Positions 42,396-49,504 of a stretch of DNA of 64,000 nt are shown one piece after another (positions within the stretch are counted from its first letter, which is position 1; every line of letters starts with the position of its first letter). The stretch spans positions 682,001 through 746,000 of the forward strand of contig JAJNPV010000042.1 in assembly GCA_021155195.1 (NCBI GenBank), in the 5' to 3' direction. Source of the stretch: Ohtaekwangia sp. (GTDB lineage Bacteria; Bacteroidota; Bacteroidia; Cytophagales; Cyclobacteriaceae). A model generated the notes under the pieces. That model saw nothing but the letters and a program-made list of their open reading frames with translations, did not search any database and was not told the origin of the DNA. The translations under genes were made by a program, and so were the position numbers.

Positions 42396-42412
42396 ATAGG
42401 AGTAACTCCTAT
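42396..42412. promoter_or_regulatory. Palindromic operator-like site, copy 6
   Basis: ATAGGAGTAACTCCTAT, identical to copy 1, preceded by TTTTATAT as in copy 2. No protein gene follows within a normal distance; a strong terminator ends 124 bp later. Confidence 0.75.
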
Positions 42413-42540
42413 CACATTGCGCTCGTAAATAGATCCTTTTAATACCTTAGCATCGGTTACATAAAGGGTTTGGTGCTTGAATTGTTAACAATTCTTTCTG
42501 CACTGGTAAAACCGACTCACCTGAGTCGGTTTTTTATTTT
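42413..42540 (+). ncRNA. Candidate small RNA controlled by the palindrome
   Basis: The roughly 125-bp stretch between the palindrome and a strong intrinsic terminator (stem ACCGACTCA/TGAGTCGGT) encodes no protein: no ORF of useful length with a start. The spacing from palindrome to first possible transcribed base resembles the 57-108 bp seen for protein genes of the group. Alternative: leftover control region of a deleted gene joined to an unrelated terminator. Ends and promoter are not defined by sequence. Confidence 0.35.
42508..42536 (+). terminator. Strong Rho-independent terminator
   Basis: Stem AAACCGACTCA (42508-42519 with CC loop) / TGAGTCGGTTT (42522-42532) followed by TTTTTATTTT. 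The stem is long and perfect; an A run on the other side makes it usable on both strands. Confidence 0.85.
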
Positions 42541-43264
42541 AATTGATCATCGGACGATCTTACCTTATTTGCACATTCTTGGCAAGACAAATCGAGAACT
42601 ATAGATGGGCTTCAAATAAACGTGGAGCTCCTATTATCATGACCGCATGCTCCATCATACTTTTTCTTTTTACACCTATTAAGACCGTTCAAAGTTTTTA
42701 TTCAGTATGTGGCCTGCTTGGATTTAGCATTGGCAGACTTTTGGTTTAGAAATAAGCAGCAATCAAAGGTATCTCGAGATGAAATACGTCGACCATCACA
42801 ATCTTCACCTTGAAAAAAGTGAAGCATGGAATTCATGACAATCTAGAATTACAAACGAAATTGAAAACAAAGAAGAAGCTGAATTCACACAGCATGCGAT
42901 ACTTTTGAATTGAGGTTTTCATTAGTATGCGATTAAGAAAGTGCCCTTCGCCTTATCTATCATGAGTGAAGAACAATACAAAACCTCTGACTGATTCCTT
43001 CACCTATTTCCGCCCCACCTTCCCCCCAACATGTGAACATCATCGGATGACCGTCCAAATCTTTGCTTTCAGACAATAAATAAAATTAAGTCTTCAAAAT
43101 CTCCACAAACGCCACCTCCCTTAACTCTCTACAAGCTTGGTAAACACTGGTTCATGGTGCAAGCCGTATCCGAACAAGGTAAGCTTATCGATGCAGAAGG
43201 TCATCGTGAACAGACGGTAGGTGAGAGGAAGGATATAAAAATAGCCAATGACTGAACAACCGAT

Positions 43265-43858
43265 ATGAAAAACATCGTTCACTATCTCCAAAGCAAAGAG
43301 GCTGTGTTTCATGGCTCACTCTGCTTGATCATCCTCTACATACCACACGCCGGACATCTGTTCCGCAAACTGGAACACCTCGATATGTCTGTGTTTGGAT
43401 TTACATTCTTCAACTGGATGTATGGACTCAGTCTCGCAGCCGTCATCGAATTTCTAATCCTGGTCTTTATTATCAACGGCTACCGCACCACCGGGAAATT
43501 CTATGCAGTAGTAAGTTTTTTCCTCAACGTATTCTATTATGACTACTGGTTCATCTCCTTCCAAAGCCCCACCGCTGAAAATGTTAAAACAACACTCATC
43601 AGTTTTTGCATCTGCCTCATCCACTCCCTGGCAGTCTGGCAACTCAGCGAACTCTTCTTCGCAAGACTCAAGGAAGAAAAAGAAAACCTGACTACCTATT
43701 GTTCTGAATGTGATGCCGGCCCGTTCCCCAATAAACGCGCCCTCGATGGCCATATTTCAAAAGCTCATAAGTCTAAGAAAAAACAAGAAGCAAATGATTC
43801 CATTCAATCCATCAACAAGGTTAAGCACGAAGCTTCCAGTACCGTCAGCTCACAATGA
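43265..43858 (+). CDS. Four-helix membrane protein with C-terminal C2H2 zinc finger
   Basis: A 197-residue protein. Four membrane helices lie at about 18-30, 53-71, 79-98 and 108-130. A charged coiled segment (RLKEEKENLTTY) leads to a zinc-finger-like motif with Cys146, Cys149, His163 and His168 (C-x2-C-x13-H-x4-H: YCSECDAGPFPNKRALDGH). The tail is polar. C2H2 fingers are rare in bacteria and usually occur in Ros/MucR-like regulators, not in membrane proteins. It lies just before the mobilisation genes, on the same strand, and could anchor DNA or the relaxosome at the membrane; this is inference. Confidence 0.72.
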   Translation: MKNIVHYLQSKEAVFHGSLCLIILYIPHAGHLFRKLEHLDMSVFGFTFFNWMYGLSLAAVIEFLILVFIINGYRTTGKFYAVVSFFLNVFYYDYWFISFQSPTAENVKTTLISFCICLIHSLAVWQLSELFFARLKEEKENLTTYCSECDAGPFPNKRALDGHISKAHKSKKKQEANDSIQSINKVKHEASSTVSSQ

Positions 43859-43953
43859 AGAACATCATCTCATGAATATACTGACTGACGACTTTCAAAT
43901 CCTGATGTTAAACGTCCGGACATTCGTCTCCATGACACGTCAACTCTGGAGGA

Positions 43954-44017
43954 GCAAGCCATGTTTTTGCTACGCAAAAACAGCTTGCCCCTCGAATCAC
44001 TTCGTTCGATTTTTTTA
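43954..44017 (+). other. Probable origin of transfer (oriT)
   Basis: Directly before the mobilisation genes lies a nested inverted repeat: outer arms GCAAG (43954-43958) and CTTGC (43984-43988), inner perfect arms GTTTTTGC (43963-43970) and GCAAAAAC (43974-43981). It is followed by TCGAA/TTCGA and a T run. Such repeats next to a relaxase operon are the usual oriT layout. The nick site cannot be defined from sequence. Confidence 0.5.
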
Positions 44018-44020
44018 AGT

Positions 44021-44386
44021 ATGGCAAGACCGCGGAAAAATGAAGGAGACAAACGGATGACTCAAATCAATATCCGATTGACGCAGGATGAACATGCCAA
44101 AGTCTCTCAGTATGCAACAGCCAGCGGCCTAAGTCCAGCCAACTGGGCTCGCTATAAATTGTTCGTCGGAAAATTCCCACCGGTAAAACTATCTCCGCTG
44201 GATGCTGCCCTCTATCTCCAACTAAAAAAAATAGGCGTCAACCTCAATCAGGTGACCCATCGCATCAATGCCGGAGCATTTCCAAAGGAATATCTGAACT
44301 GCCAGCTTGAACTGAATGATCTCCTGAACAAAATTCTTAACGCGTTGATCCATGACAGGCAACCAGATCAAGGGGAGGGGATTTAA
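44021..44386 (+). CDS. MobC-like mobilisation accessory protein
   Basis: A 121-residue protein from ATG 44021 (MARPRKNEGDKRMTQINIRL). It begins with a ribbon-helix-helix-like part (INIRLTQDEHAKVSQYATAS) and continues with the helical MobC-type region (ALYLQLKKIGVNLNQVTHRI, then QLELNDLLNKILNAL). MobC proteins bind oriT and help the relaxase open DNA. The GVNLNQxTHRIN motif is highly typical of this family. It overlaps the relaxase gene by 35 bp. The candidate oriT is immediately upstream. The frame extending to 43961 is not used. Confidence 0.9.
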   Translation: MARPRKNEGDKRMTQINIRLTQDEHAKVSQYATASGLSPANWARYKLFVGKFPPVKLSPLDAALYLQLKKIGVNLNQVTHRINAGAFPKEYLNCQLELNDLLNKILNALIHDRQPDQGEGI

Positions 44387-45512
44387 AGGCGCCTTGCGAT
44401 ACAACCTCGCAAAAGTCGAAAAGGGAATTGCAGAAGTCCTTGACCATTCCTTTACAAACTTCTCTGAAAAGAGTATTCTCAAAGAAGTGCTCTTGGTAAG
44501 AGTTCAACGCCCCAACCTCCAAAAGTATTTTTACCATACCTCCATCAACTTTCCTCCCACAGAAGTCTTACCGAATACTCTAATGAAACAAATAGGACTA
44601 GAGTATCTCCACGCCAATGGGTTTACGCAACACCAATTCATCATGTTCCGCCACCACGATGCCGACCATCCCCATCTGCACATCCTCGTCAACCGGATTG
44701 GCTATGATGGCACCGTGCTTTCAGATAGCAATGACTTCGCCCGCAGTGAGAAGGTCCTCCGTGACCTTGAGAAAAAATATGCCCTCACCGAAGTGACCTC
44801 CAGCAAGCAAGCGCATGAACGCGCCATGACCAAAGACGAACTGGAAATGATGAAGCGCACCAACACACCATCTCACAAGATAGCCTTGCAGATACTCATC
44901 AAAGAAGTACTCAACACGAATAAGAAAATAACCTGCTCTGAATTTATCCATGCACTGGAAAGCAAAGGCATCACACTCTTATTCAATCAAGCCACCACCG
45001 GGTACGTCAGTGGGATCAGCTACTCCTATGAAGGCATGATTATCAGCGGAGCAAAACTGGGTAATGATTACAAATGGACAACCTTAAAAAATACAATCAA
45101 CTATGAACAAGAAAGAGATCGCTCAGCAATTCACCAGGCAAATGATCGGACAAGATCCCACCAGCCTGACGCACGCACAGGTTCTCGTCATCCTGAAAGA
45201 AATCCAATCCCTGTATCTCAAGGCGTTGGAGAAAACCGACCAGCACACCACAAACATAAGAACACTAAACACACTGATCGAACTCACCCAAAAACAAACT
45301 CGCGACGCAATCAAGATGGCCGAACTGCAAATTCAAAAACAAATCGACTCAACGACCTTGCTTCACAAAACTCAAAAATCTTCAATCTGGCAACGCTACT
45401 GGATGGCCATCGCCATGGGAATCTTATCGAGCCTGTTAACCAACCTGATCTTTCTGCTGACAATGCGGTAGTAAGGAGAAAACGTAAAAAGCGGAAGCGA
45501 AGAATTCGTTAA
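44352..45512 (+). CDS. Relaxase (MobP-type mobilisation nuclease)
   Basis: A 386-residue relaxase from ATG 44352 (MTGNQIKGRGFKGALRYNLA). The nuclease domain covers about 1-170; the metal-binding His triad lies in HHDADHPHLHILVNRIG (His106, His108, His110) and candidate catalytic Tyr17 in the N-terminal block. It nicks oriT and pilots the strand through conjugation machinery supplied by another element, as no type IV secretion genes are seen. Residues from about 251 on are extremely rich in Arg, His, Asn, Pro and Gln and lack structure, because this stretch also encodes a second protein in another frame (45103-45471). Confidence 0.9.
   Translation: MTGNQIKGRGFKGALRYNLAKVEKGIAEVLDHSFTNFSEKSILKEVLLVRVQRPNLQKYFYHTSINFPPTEVLPNTLMKQIGLEYLHANGFTQHQFIMFRHHDADHPHLHILVNRIGYDGTVLSDSNDFARSEKVLRDLEKKYALTEVTSSKQAHERAMTKDELEMMKRTNTPSHKIALQILIKEVLNTNKKITCSEFIHALESKGITLLFNQATTGYVSGISYSYEGMIISGAKLGNDYKWTTLKNTINYEQERDRSAIHQANDRTRSHQPDARTGSRHPERNPIPVSQGVGENRPAHHKHKNTKHTDRTHPKTNSRRNQDGRTANSKTNRLNDLASQNSKIFNLATLLDGHRHGNLIEPVNQPDLSADNAVVRRKRKKRKRRIR
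45103..45471 (+). CDS. Nested mobilisation protein with C-terminal membrane helix
   Basis: A 122-residue ORF fully inside the 3' end of the relaxase gene, in another frame. Its product MNKKEIAQQFTRQMIGQDPT... is well formed: a helical N-terminus, a coiled coil (LVILKEIQSLYLKALEKTDQ) and one C-terminal membrane helix (residues about 99-121: YWMAIAMGILSSLLTNLIFL). By contrast the relaxase frame over the same bases is low-complexity. The arrangement recalls ColE1-type plasmids, where mobB and mobD are nested in mobA and MobB is membrane-associated. It probably helps bring the relaxosome to the membrane. Confidence 0.72.
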   Translation: MNKKEIAQQFTRQMIGQDPTSLTHAQVLVILKEIQSLYLKALEKTDQHTTNIRTLNTLIELTQKQTRDAIKMAELQIQKQIDSTTLLHKTQKSSIWQRYWMAIAMGILSSLLTNLIFLLTMR

Positions 45513-45625
45513 TCCTCGCTACTGAAAAAATTCCAGACTATACCTGAATTTTCCTCTCGATGTAATAATACTAATAATGTGTGGTGAGGCGCGGTGTACC
45601 TGTCGACTTGGCACACGCTGGTTAT

Positions 45626-45654
45626 TTCTGATCAGAATGAACAACACTTGTTCA
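45626..45654. promoter_or_regulatory. Adjacent short palindromes
   Basis: TTCTGATCAGAA (45626-45637) directly followed by TGAACAA-CAC-TTGTTCA (45638-45654). Two palindromes back to back in the 226-bp gap between the mobilisation genes and the gene at 45739 look like regulatory or repeat sites. A related GTTCAGAATGAA is at about 46289. Confidence 0.4.
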
Positions 45655-45738
45655 TTGCAAATGCTTTGAACTGCCGACTGCACACTGTCGACTGTGGACT
45701 ATTTTCCTTTAGCCATCGTTTATTAAATACTTCCCTAA

Positions 45739-46113
45739 TTGGTCAAATTTATTGACCTTTATGGAGTGTTCATCTTACTACTCATACTTGCCATTTATTC
45801 CACCCCGCAAAAGTCCCTTGACTTGACGACCATAGTCTCAAAGTCGCAACAACAAGCTGAGGCCGTTCTCGGCAAGGTGGAGCATGTCGAAAAGTACACA
45901 CCCCCCGGACAGAAATGTGAATGCCTCCGCCACCTTTATAGGAATGGGCAAATAAAAATTATCTATAAGGAAGGAAAGGCAGATCGAATTTACATTTCCT
46001 ATGACATCAACATAATAGACCTTGATAAGGCAAAGTTTACCTCCTTGCACAGGTGGAAGAATGAAATAGAAATAAGGGCCACCCAAGTAGAGGGTTGTTG
46101 TGCTGCCACCTAG
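45739..46113 (+). CDS. Small membrane-anchored or secreted protein, unknown
   Basis: A 124-residue ORF with a TTG start at 45739 (a GTG at 45766 is the alternative). One hydrophobic N-terminal helix (LYGVFILLLILAIYS) is followed by a soluble part with QQAEAVLGKVEHVEKYTPPG, a Cys pair (KCECLRHLYRNG), strands (IKIIYKEGKADRIYISYD) and a CC pair near the end. It may be a small envelope protein. Absence of an ATG start lowers confidence. No family recognised. Confidence 0.5.
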   Translation: MVKFIDLYGVFILLLILAIYSTPQKSLDLTTIVSKSQQQAEAVLGKVEHVEKYTPPGQKCECLRHLYRNGQIKIIYKEGKADRIYISYDINIIDLDKAKFTSLHRWKNEIEIRATQVEGCCAAT

Positions 46114-46425
46114 ACAGTTTTCTACATACTCCGTTGACGCTCTTCAACGCTGAACATTAAAACCATCGACTATCTACCATGGATTATCGACTGTTGATCG
46201 TGGACTGTTGTCCGTGGACTGTTGTCAGTGGACTGTTGGGCTGACCTGCCAATGAAACACTGCCTCAACCCCTAATAATTAACATTTGTTCAGAATGAAA
46301 AATCAACGCTCTTTTTTTAACTCCAATAAAATAAATTAGTAAACTTCCACTAGGGAAGGTAGTCCGGCATAAACACGGTGCCGTGATTGAGCTGAAGGAA
46401 AAGTGCCCACACTGAACCACACTGT
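46114..46425. other. Intergenic region with GACTGTTG-type repeats
   Basis: A 312-bp gap. It contains the repeats at 46163-46238 and an AT-rich leader before the sigma factor; no gene is seen. Confidence 0.5.
46163..46238. repeat. Imperfect 14-bp tandem repeats (GTGGACTGTTG units)
   Basis: Three to four copies of a unit close to TCCGTGGACTGTTG follow each other (ATCGACTGTTG, TCGTGGACTGTTG, TCCGTGGACTGTTG, TCAGTGGACTGTTG). The same GACTGT/GTGGAC wording occurs at 45671-45698. Such short repeats are common between genes in Bacteroidota genomes. Confidence 0.7.
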
Positions 46426-46965
46426 ATGTCCTCAGGTCTTGACAACAATCGTTTCAGAAAACTTCTCCGTGCGTATCCGCTCAAGGCGATCACCATCCTC
46501 CGCGAACACTATGGCGCCCGTCTCCTTGGATTTTCTACCCGCCTCACCAGCGATCCAATCGCGTCTGAAGACATCGTGCATGACACGTTCCTGCACGTGT
46601 GGGAACACCACCGCAAACTCGCCGGCCAACATCAACAATCCATCGAACATTACCTCGTGCGCGTGGTGCGTAATAAATCCATCGCGTGTTATAAAAAATC
46701 ACGCCATCTCGTCTTCGATGATTCGTTCTTACATGGGCAGACTGAAGACCCTGAACAAACATTTATCCAACACCAATTAATGCGCGTCGTCCGTGATGTT
46801 ATTGATACGTTTCCAGGGCGTGAACAGCAATGCATGTCGCTATGGCTGGAAGGACTAAATACAGATCAGATCGCCACGAAGCTAAAAGTCACCGTAAAGG
46901 CGGTCGAAGCACGCCTCACCAGCGCGCGCAAACGGCTCAGAAAATGGGCTGAGCGGGAGACCTGA
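46426..46965 (+). CDS. ECF RNA polymerase sigma factor
   Basis: A 179-residue extracytoplasmic-function sigma factor. Region 2 (about 25-85) has IASEDIVHDTFLHVWEHHRK, and region 4 (about 125-175) has FPGREQQCMSLWLEGLNTDQ and the HTH IATKLKVTVKAVEARLTSAR. The next gene codes for a FecR-like protein, the usual anti-sigma/signal transducer of Bacteroidota ECF systems. There is no SusC/D or TonB receptor downstream; instead an RteC-like gene follows, so this pair may serve the mobile element. Confidence 0.92.
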   Translation: MSSGLDNNRFRKLLRAYPLKAITILREHYGARLLGFSTRLTSDPIASEDIVHDTFLHVWEHHRKLAGQHQQSIEHYLVRVVRNKSIACYKKSRHLVFDDSFLHGQTEDPEQTFIQHQLMRVVRDVIDTFPGREQQCMSLWLEGLNTDQIATKLKVTVKAVEARLTSARKRLRKWAERET

Positions 46966-47033
46966 AAAAAATAATTTGTCAGGCATGTAGGGAAATCCTG
47001 CCCGTCCGATAGTATCAAACAACGGGATGAATC

Positions 47034-47546
47034 ATGGATCACAGCGTCTTAACTAAAGTTATTCGCATGCAGGCAACGGCTCAGCAGCAAGAGCGCGTCA
47101 ATGCCTGGCTTGCGGAAAGTCCGCGTCATCGTGATGAATTTGAAGACTTGCGCCTGCTGCACGAACCCGTCATCACCCTGCCGTCTCTGGGTGGCATGGC
47201 TCGGTTGAAACAGGAGATTCACAAGAAACAAGACGCGCGGACGCGCAGGCGTAGGCTGGCAGCGCTACTTATTTTATTACTCACAGTCATAGGTGGAATC
47301 GCCGTGTATGCATGGCGACCGCCCCAACCCGTGACAGTCCGCGAGCTTTCGTTAGCTGAAGTATGCAACTTGCTTCACGAGCAATATGGCATCGTCATCG
47401 AAGTCTCACCGGACTTGCAACATAACCAGTGGTCGGGTAGCTTCTGGAGACCGACCTCTGACCAGCTAATACCCATGCTGGCACGAAGTATCGATGCCAC
47501 CTATACCCGATCGGGAAACACATACATTCTCTCGCCCCACCCGTGA
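47034..47546 (+). CDS. Short FecR-like anti-sigma protein lacking the FecR domain
   Basis: A 170-residue protein with the ends of a FecR-type anti-sigma factor. The N-terminal sigma-binding part (VIRMQATAQQQERVNAWLAE, HRDEFEDLRLLHE) is followed by a membrane helix (about 78-94) and the C-terminal DUF4974/STN-like domain (VRELSLAEVCNLLHEQYGIV, IDATYTRSGNTYILS). The roughly 100-residue FecR domain that normally sits between them is absent, and typical length is near 300-350. It is 68 bp behind the ECF sigma gene. Its stop overlaps the next GTG start (GTGA), coupling the two. Confidence 0.8.
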   Translation: MDHSVLTKVIRMQATAQQQERVNAWLAESPRHRDEFEDLRLLHEPVITLPSLGGMARLKQEIHKKQDARTRRRRLAALLILLLTVIGGIAVYAWRPPQPVTVRELSLAEVCNLLHEQYGIVIEVSPDLQHNQWSGSFWRPTSDQLIPMLARSIDATYTRSGNTYILSPHP

Positions 47547-48706
47547 GCCAGCCCGGAGTCAAATACGAACTGCTCGAACTCGAACGACTCCTTCAGAGCC
47601 CGCCTCCAGACCACCAGAAAAGCAAAGTCAATTTCCCCGGCGCACTGCAACAAGAAGTCGAGCGCATCCGGCAAAAACTCATTCACGAAGTTTTTACATT
47701 CGAAGACGAACGTCACCTCGAACGGTACATTCAATACCATCAGCAGGCATTGATCCGGTTACTCGATAAATCTGATGCGCTCTTGCAGGAAGGGCCACCC
47801 ACGACCAGGGAGTTTCATCGGGTCTGCTGCGAGGTGCTTACGGGCTTACTTGAGTTTGTCGAACGCCATTTCTCAAAATACTTCGATCAGGATGCCAAGG
47901 CACCACAAGTATATCTGGCACTTGTACGTAAAGAAGCCCGCGCCAACAGCCGTAAACTTCAACACCAACTACTCGACCTTAAAGCCGATACACACCTGGT
48001 AGGACTCATGCTGATGGCCGTCCAGAAGATGGCCGACACCCGGCCCGAAAAAGGTACAACCTATCGGAAGATTATGTATGTACGGGAAGTGCAGAAAGAA
48101 TTATTCCGGCTCCTCCAGCGCCTGCAGCTCTCACAAGCAGACGTGAATGAAGAGCTCCGCCAGCTGATGTATTACCTCAATTGCAATTCGATTAAAGTCA
48201 TTACCTACCACGCGCACTATATTAATACACAACTTGAAAAGACAGACACACGCGCAGGCAAACTCGAGACGCTTTCCCTGTTGCTCAAGACAATCGGACA
48301 GGCGCAGGTCAAGCCCGGCATTGGCTACAATCCACAAGCGCTGTCGCTCAAGAGCCAATTGATGGAATACATTACCGTGGAGATGGAATACCATGAACGC
48401 ATGCAGCAACTGGTAACACGCAACCCCGATCCTCCGGGTGATTTCATGTCTGGTTTCAAACTCAAGTTCGAGGCATCCGTTTCGCAGTTGGCATACCTGA
48501 TCAAATTATTGCTCGAAACCAAAATCATCAGCAACACCAACTTCACCCAGTTATTCCAGTTTGTTGTTCGGTTTGTGCAAACCAAGAAATCCGAGGCAGT
48601 TTCTTTTGGTAGCCTGCGTGCAAAATTTTATAACGTGGAGACCGGCACCCGCGAATCCGTCCGCCACTTGCTCGTCACCATGATCAATCACATCGATCGG
48701 GGTTAG
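47543..48706 (+). CDS. RteC-like protein of mobile elements
   Basis: A 387-residue all-helical protein started at GTG 47543. The middle segment LTGLLEFVERHFSKYFDQDA... then LALVRKEARANSRKLQHQL resembles RteC proteins of Bacteroides conjugative transposons. The C-terminal block SVSQLAYLIKLLLETKIISN followed by FVVRFVQTKKSEAVSFGSLR also resembles that group. RteC of CTnDOT activates excision genes. Length is somewhat greater than the classical RteC. Translationally coupled to the FecR-like gene, it suggests the sigma/anti-sigma pair controls a mobile-element regulator. Family assignment is by eye and moderate. Confidence 0.6.
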   Translation: MSQPGVKYELLELERLLQSPPPDHQKSKVNFPGALQQEVERIRQKLIHEVFTFEDERHLERYIQYHQQALIRLLDKSDALLQEGPPTTREFHRVCCEVLTGLLEFVERHFSKYFDQDAKAPQVYLALVRKEARANSRKLQHQLLDLKADTHLVGLMLMAVQKMADTRPEKGTTYRKIMYVREVQKELFRLLQRLQLSQADVNEELRQLMYYLNCNSIKVITYHAHYINTQLEKTDTRAGKLETLSLLLKTIGQAQVKPGIGYNPQALSLKSQLMEYITVEMEYHERMQQLVTRNPDPPGDFMSGFKLKFEASVSQLAYLIKLLLETKIISNTNFTQLFQFVVRFVQTKKSEAVSFGSLRAKFYNVETGTRESVRHLLVTMINHIDRG

Positions 48707-48720
48707 CATTTTTACTGCCT

Positions 48721-48790
48721 ACTTTTCACATTGAACTTTGAACTTTACACTTTTCACTTTCAACTTTAAGCTTTTCACTTTCGAACTTCC
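48721..48790. repeat. Degenerate TTTCACTTT/GAACTTT repeats
   Basis: Overlapping short units such as TTGAACTTTGAACTTT, ACTTTTCACTTTCAACTTT and CTTTTCACTTTCGAACTT occupy about 70 bp between two convergent genes. Low complexity; no coding potential. Confidence 0.6.
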
Positions 48791-48800
48791 AACACGAATC

Positions 48801-49052
48801 CTACAACACCTTTCGCGCGCCGTCAACTGCTTTCTTTTTCAGCTCCCGCCTGACGGAATCTTTCCAGCGAAAGAATATCTCGTTGTAGATCAGTCGCGCC
48901 TGGGTAGGAGTGATGTCGGTTTCAAGAAGTTCGCGTAACAATGTGATATGGTGCAATGGCTCCCGCGCCAGGGTTTGCACGTGTGCCTCCAACCTTTCAA
49001 TAAGTTTTTGAATTTTGGCTGGAGAAACAGACAAGGCGCCGGAGTGTTTCAC
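48801..49052 (-). CDS. Small helical protein, unknown
   Basis: An 83-residue minus-strand ORF with GTG start at 49052. Its product SVSPAKIQKLIERLEAHVQT then LREPLHH-like and TLLRELLETDITPTQARLIY and FFRWKDSVRRELKKKAVDG is amphipathic helical throughout, with a plausible fold. It is convergent with the RteC-like gene. No family recognised; no Shine-Dalgarno or clear promoter. It may be part of the mobile element. Confidence 0.5.
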   Translation of the reverse strand: MKHSGALSVSPAKIQKLIERLEAHVQTLAREPLHHITLLRELLETDITPTQARLIYNEIFFRWKDSVRRELKKKAVDGARKVL

Positions 49053-49504
49053 CTTAACCTTAACCTAAACAATAAAAATGTTTGTGATCACTCCGGCACA
49101 TAACTTGTCAGCAAAGAATTAAAAAATATTCGGCAGCATGCTGCCACTATCTAAGTGACCTAAACAGTAAAAAGGAATGGTTAATTGTTGAATTTATTTT
49201 TTGAGTGTTACTGATTCGAACGTTAAGGTTCACGTTCAAACCTGTTCGATGAACATGCACATGTATAATGGTATGCACCGTCTTTTCTGAAAGGGTGATC
49301 ACTCGGTTGTTTCCATCACCAAAGAATTTAATTCCGTCACAAAAATGCTCCGGCCAGCTTCGACCTTTCAAAAGCTTACGGCATAAAATTGTTTTAGTTC
49401 GATCCGCTAACGCCTTGGCAAAGGCGGACAAATTTATTCCGTTTCCTTATTGCCTGCTCGGCTGCCCTTCGCCGTGCGGGCTCCATAATTAAATTCTTAC
49501 GATT
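49053..49504. other. Intergenic region with palindromic repeat, no clear gene
   Basis: A 452-bp stretch. A 285-bp minus-strand frame (49147-49431) begins with MSAFAKALADRT, a translation of a common intergenic repeat rather than a real N-terminus. The repeat core is the hairpin CGCCTT-GGCA-AAGGCG (49411-49426). TTAACCTTAACC direct repeats lie at about 49052-49066. Confidence 0.5.
49411..49426. repeat. Short palindromic intergenic repeat
   Basis: CGCCTTGGCAAAGGCG, arms CGCCTT/AAGGCG. Its surroundings translate as SAFAKALADR in one frame, wording known from repeated elements wrongly annotated as protein starts. Confidence 0.5.

Larger units (their letters stand above)
41771..43264. other. Decayed, gene-poor accessory DNA
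   Basis: About 1.5 kb without a normal gene. Traces of coding sequence remain: a 44-codon frame at 42098-42232 (MDLFKPEIESPLNNLLRIAL), a 33-codon frame at 43154-43255 (MVQAVSEQGKLIDAEGHREQ), and a hydrophobic frame at 42543-42749. A 17-bp stretch at about 42793 equals part of the receiver gene at 41.4 kb, suggesting a broken duplicate. Copy 6 of the palindrome and a strong terminator also lie here. The picture is of genes eroding between the signalling block and the mobilisation module. Confidence 0.5.

Noticed and set aside
42543..42749. 68-codon hydrophobic frame
   Set aside because: It starts with TTG directly behind a terminator T run and lacks a plausible promoter; kept only as a trace of decayed DNA.
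46403..46780. 125-codon frame overlapping the ECF sigma gene
   Set aside because: Ser/Thr/Asn-rich shadow of the sigma factor in another frame.
49147..49431. Minus-strand frame starting MSAFAKALADRT
   Set aside because: The N-terminus is the translation of a common palindromic repeat and the rest has no recognisable features.
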